A program made the translations under genes and the position numbers. Source: JAZDMK01 sp043800975 (GTDB lineage Bacteria; Bacteroidota; Bacteroidia; Bacteroidales; JAHJDW01). From it: DNA of 6,493 nucleotides. Under the pieces are notes generated by a model, which was given only the letters and a program-made list of their open reading frames with translations, had not been told where the DNA came from and ran no database searches. The stretch spans positions 1 to 6,493 of the forward strand of contig JAZDMK010000171.1 of the NCBI GenBank assembly GCA_043800975.1, written 5' to 3'. Of the stretch, positions 6,329-6,493 are shown in pieces. The stretch's first letter is position 1, and every line of letters begins with the position of its first letter.

Positions 6329-6359
6329 ACAAGTTACCAGTGACGAGTGACAAGTTGAC
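6325..6359. repeat. Five-unit 7-bp tandem repeat
   Basis: AGTTACA, AGTTACC, AGTGACG, AGTGACA and AGTTGAC follow each other without gaps, beginning inside the last unit of the 21-bp array. The consensus is AGTKACN. The array looks like the heptamer repeats known from bacterial intergenic DNA, such as the short tandem heptamers of filamentous cyanobacteria. Confidence 0.75.
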
Positions 6360-6392
6360 CTTGTCCAAATAACGTTGACCGTTTTTAATTAA

Positions 6393-6493
6393 TTAATCAC
6401 TTATTATTTTAATGTTGACTTTTTCTTTTTTGGTTTCTTTTTTCTTTTTGTTAACAACCCACTTTTTTGTTAATACCCCTGATGCAGTAAGCA
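6393..6493 (-). CDS. Possible lysine-rich C-terminus of a gene cut by the right edge
   Basis: On the minus strand one frame is open from the right edge for 32 codons to TAA 6395-6393. It reads LTASGVLTKKWVVNKKKK and ends in KVNIKIISD. A lysine-rich tail is common at protein ends, and the other two minus frames close quickly. Against this, the stretch is A-rich on this strand (6419-6449 is nearly all pyrimidine on the plus strand), so an open lysine-rich frame is expected by chance. No terminator is clear after it. The family cannot be told. Confidence 0.3.
   Translation of the reverse strand, partial: LTASGVLTKKWVVNKKKKETKKEKVNIKIISD

Noticed and set aside
6449..6475. TTGTTAACAACCC...TTTTTTGTTAATA as origin-type DnaA boxes
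   Set aside because: The motifs do not match the TTATCCACA consensus and no dnaA or other replication gene is visible in the window.

Overview
The window looks like chromosomal DNA from a member of the Bacteroidota. Two minus-strand genes are preceded by good matches to the promoter type of that phylum (TTG/TTTG, 17-18 bp, TAnnTTTG), most genes lack a Shine-Dalgarno site, and the protein sequences have the feel of the phylum. Genus or species cannot be told from the sequence.

Layout, left to right. Positions 1-440 hold a possible C-terminal gene stub with a weak terminator, then a compact plus-strand unit: a weak promoter, a strong Shine-Dalgarno, a 29-codon hydrophobic peptide gene, and a clear intrinsic terminator. 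Positions 441-1562 (minus) encode a membrane-anchored protein with features of the lysozyme/lytic transglycosylase fold, with its own promoter at 1594-1622. Positions 1674-5285 (minus) are a tight three-gene acyl-CoA carboxylase operon: biotin carboxylase, biotin carrier protein, carboxyltransferase beta. The promoter lies at 5376-5404 and a weak terminator overlaps the last stop codon. The three products would form one biotin-dependent enzyme, most likely a propionyl-CoA carboxylase making methylmalonyl-CoA.

Positions 5286-6493 (1.2 kb) hold no convincing complete gene. This stretch carries a 42-bp tandem pair rich in TACGAA (5561-5661), an array of 23 degenerate units of exactly 21 bp with no insertion or deletion (5846-6328), a five-unit 7-bp array that follows it directly (6325-6359), and a pyrimidine-rich tract. 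At the right edge a short lysine-rich frame may be the C-terminus of another minus-strand gene.

The most unusual element is the 21-bp array. One frame reads it as 23 leucine-led heptads interrupted by a single TAG, but it has no ATG and is CTA-rich, so I treat it as a repeat, with decayed or unconventional coding as an open alternative.
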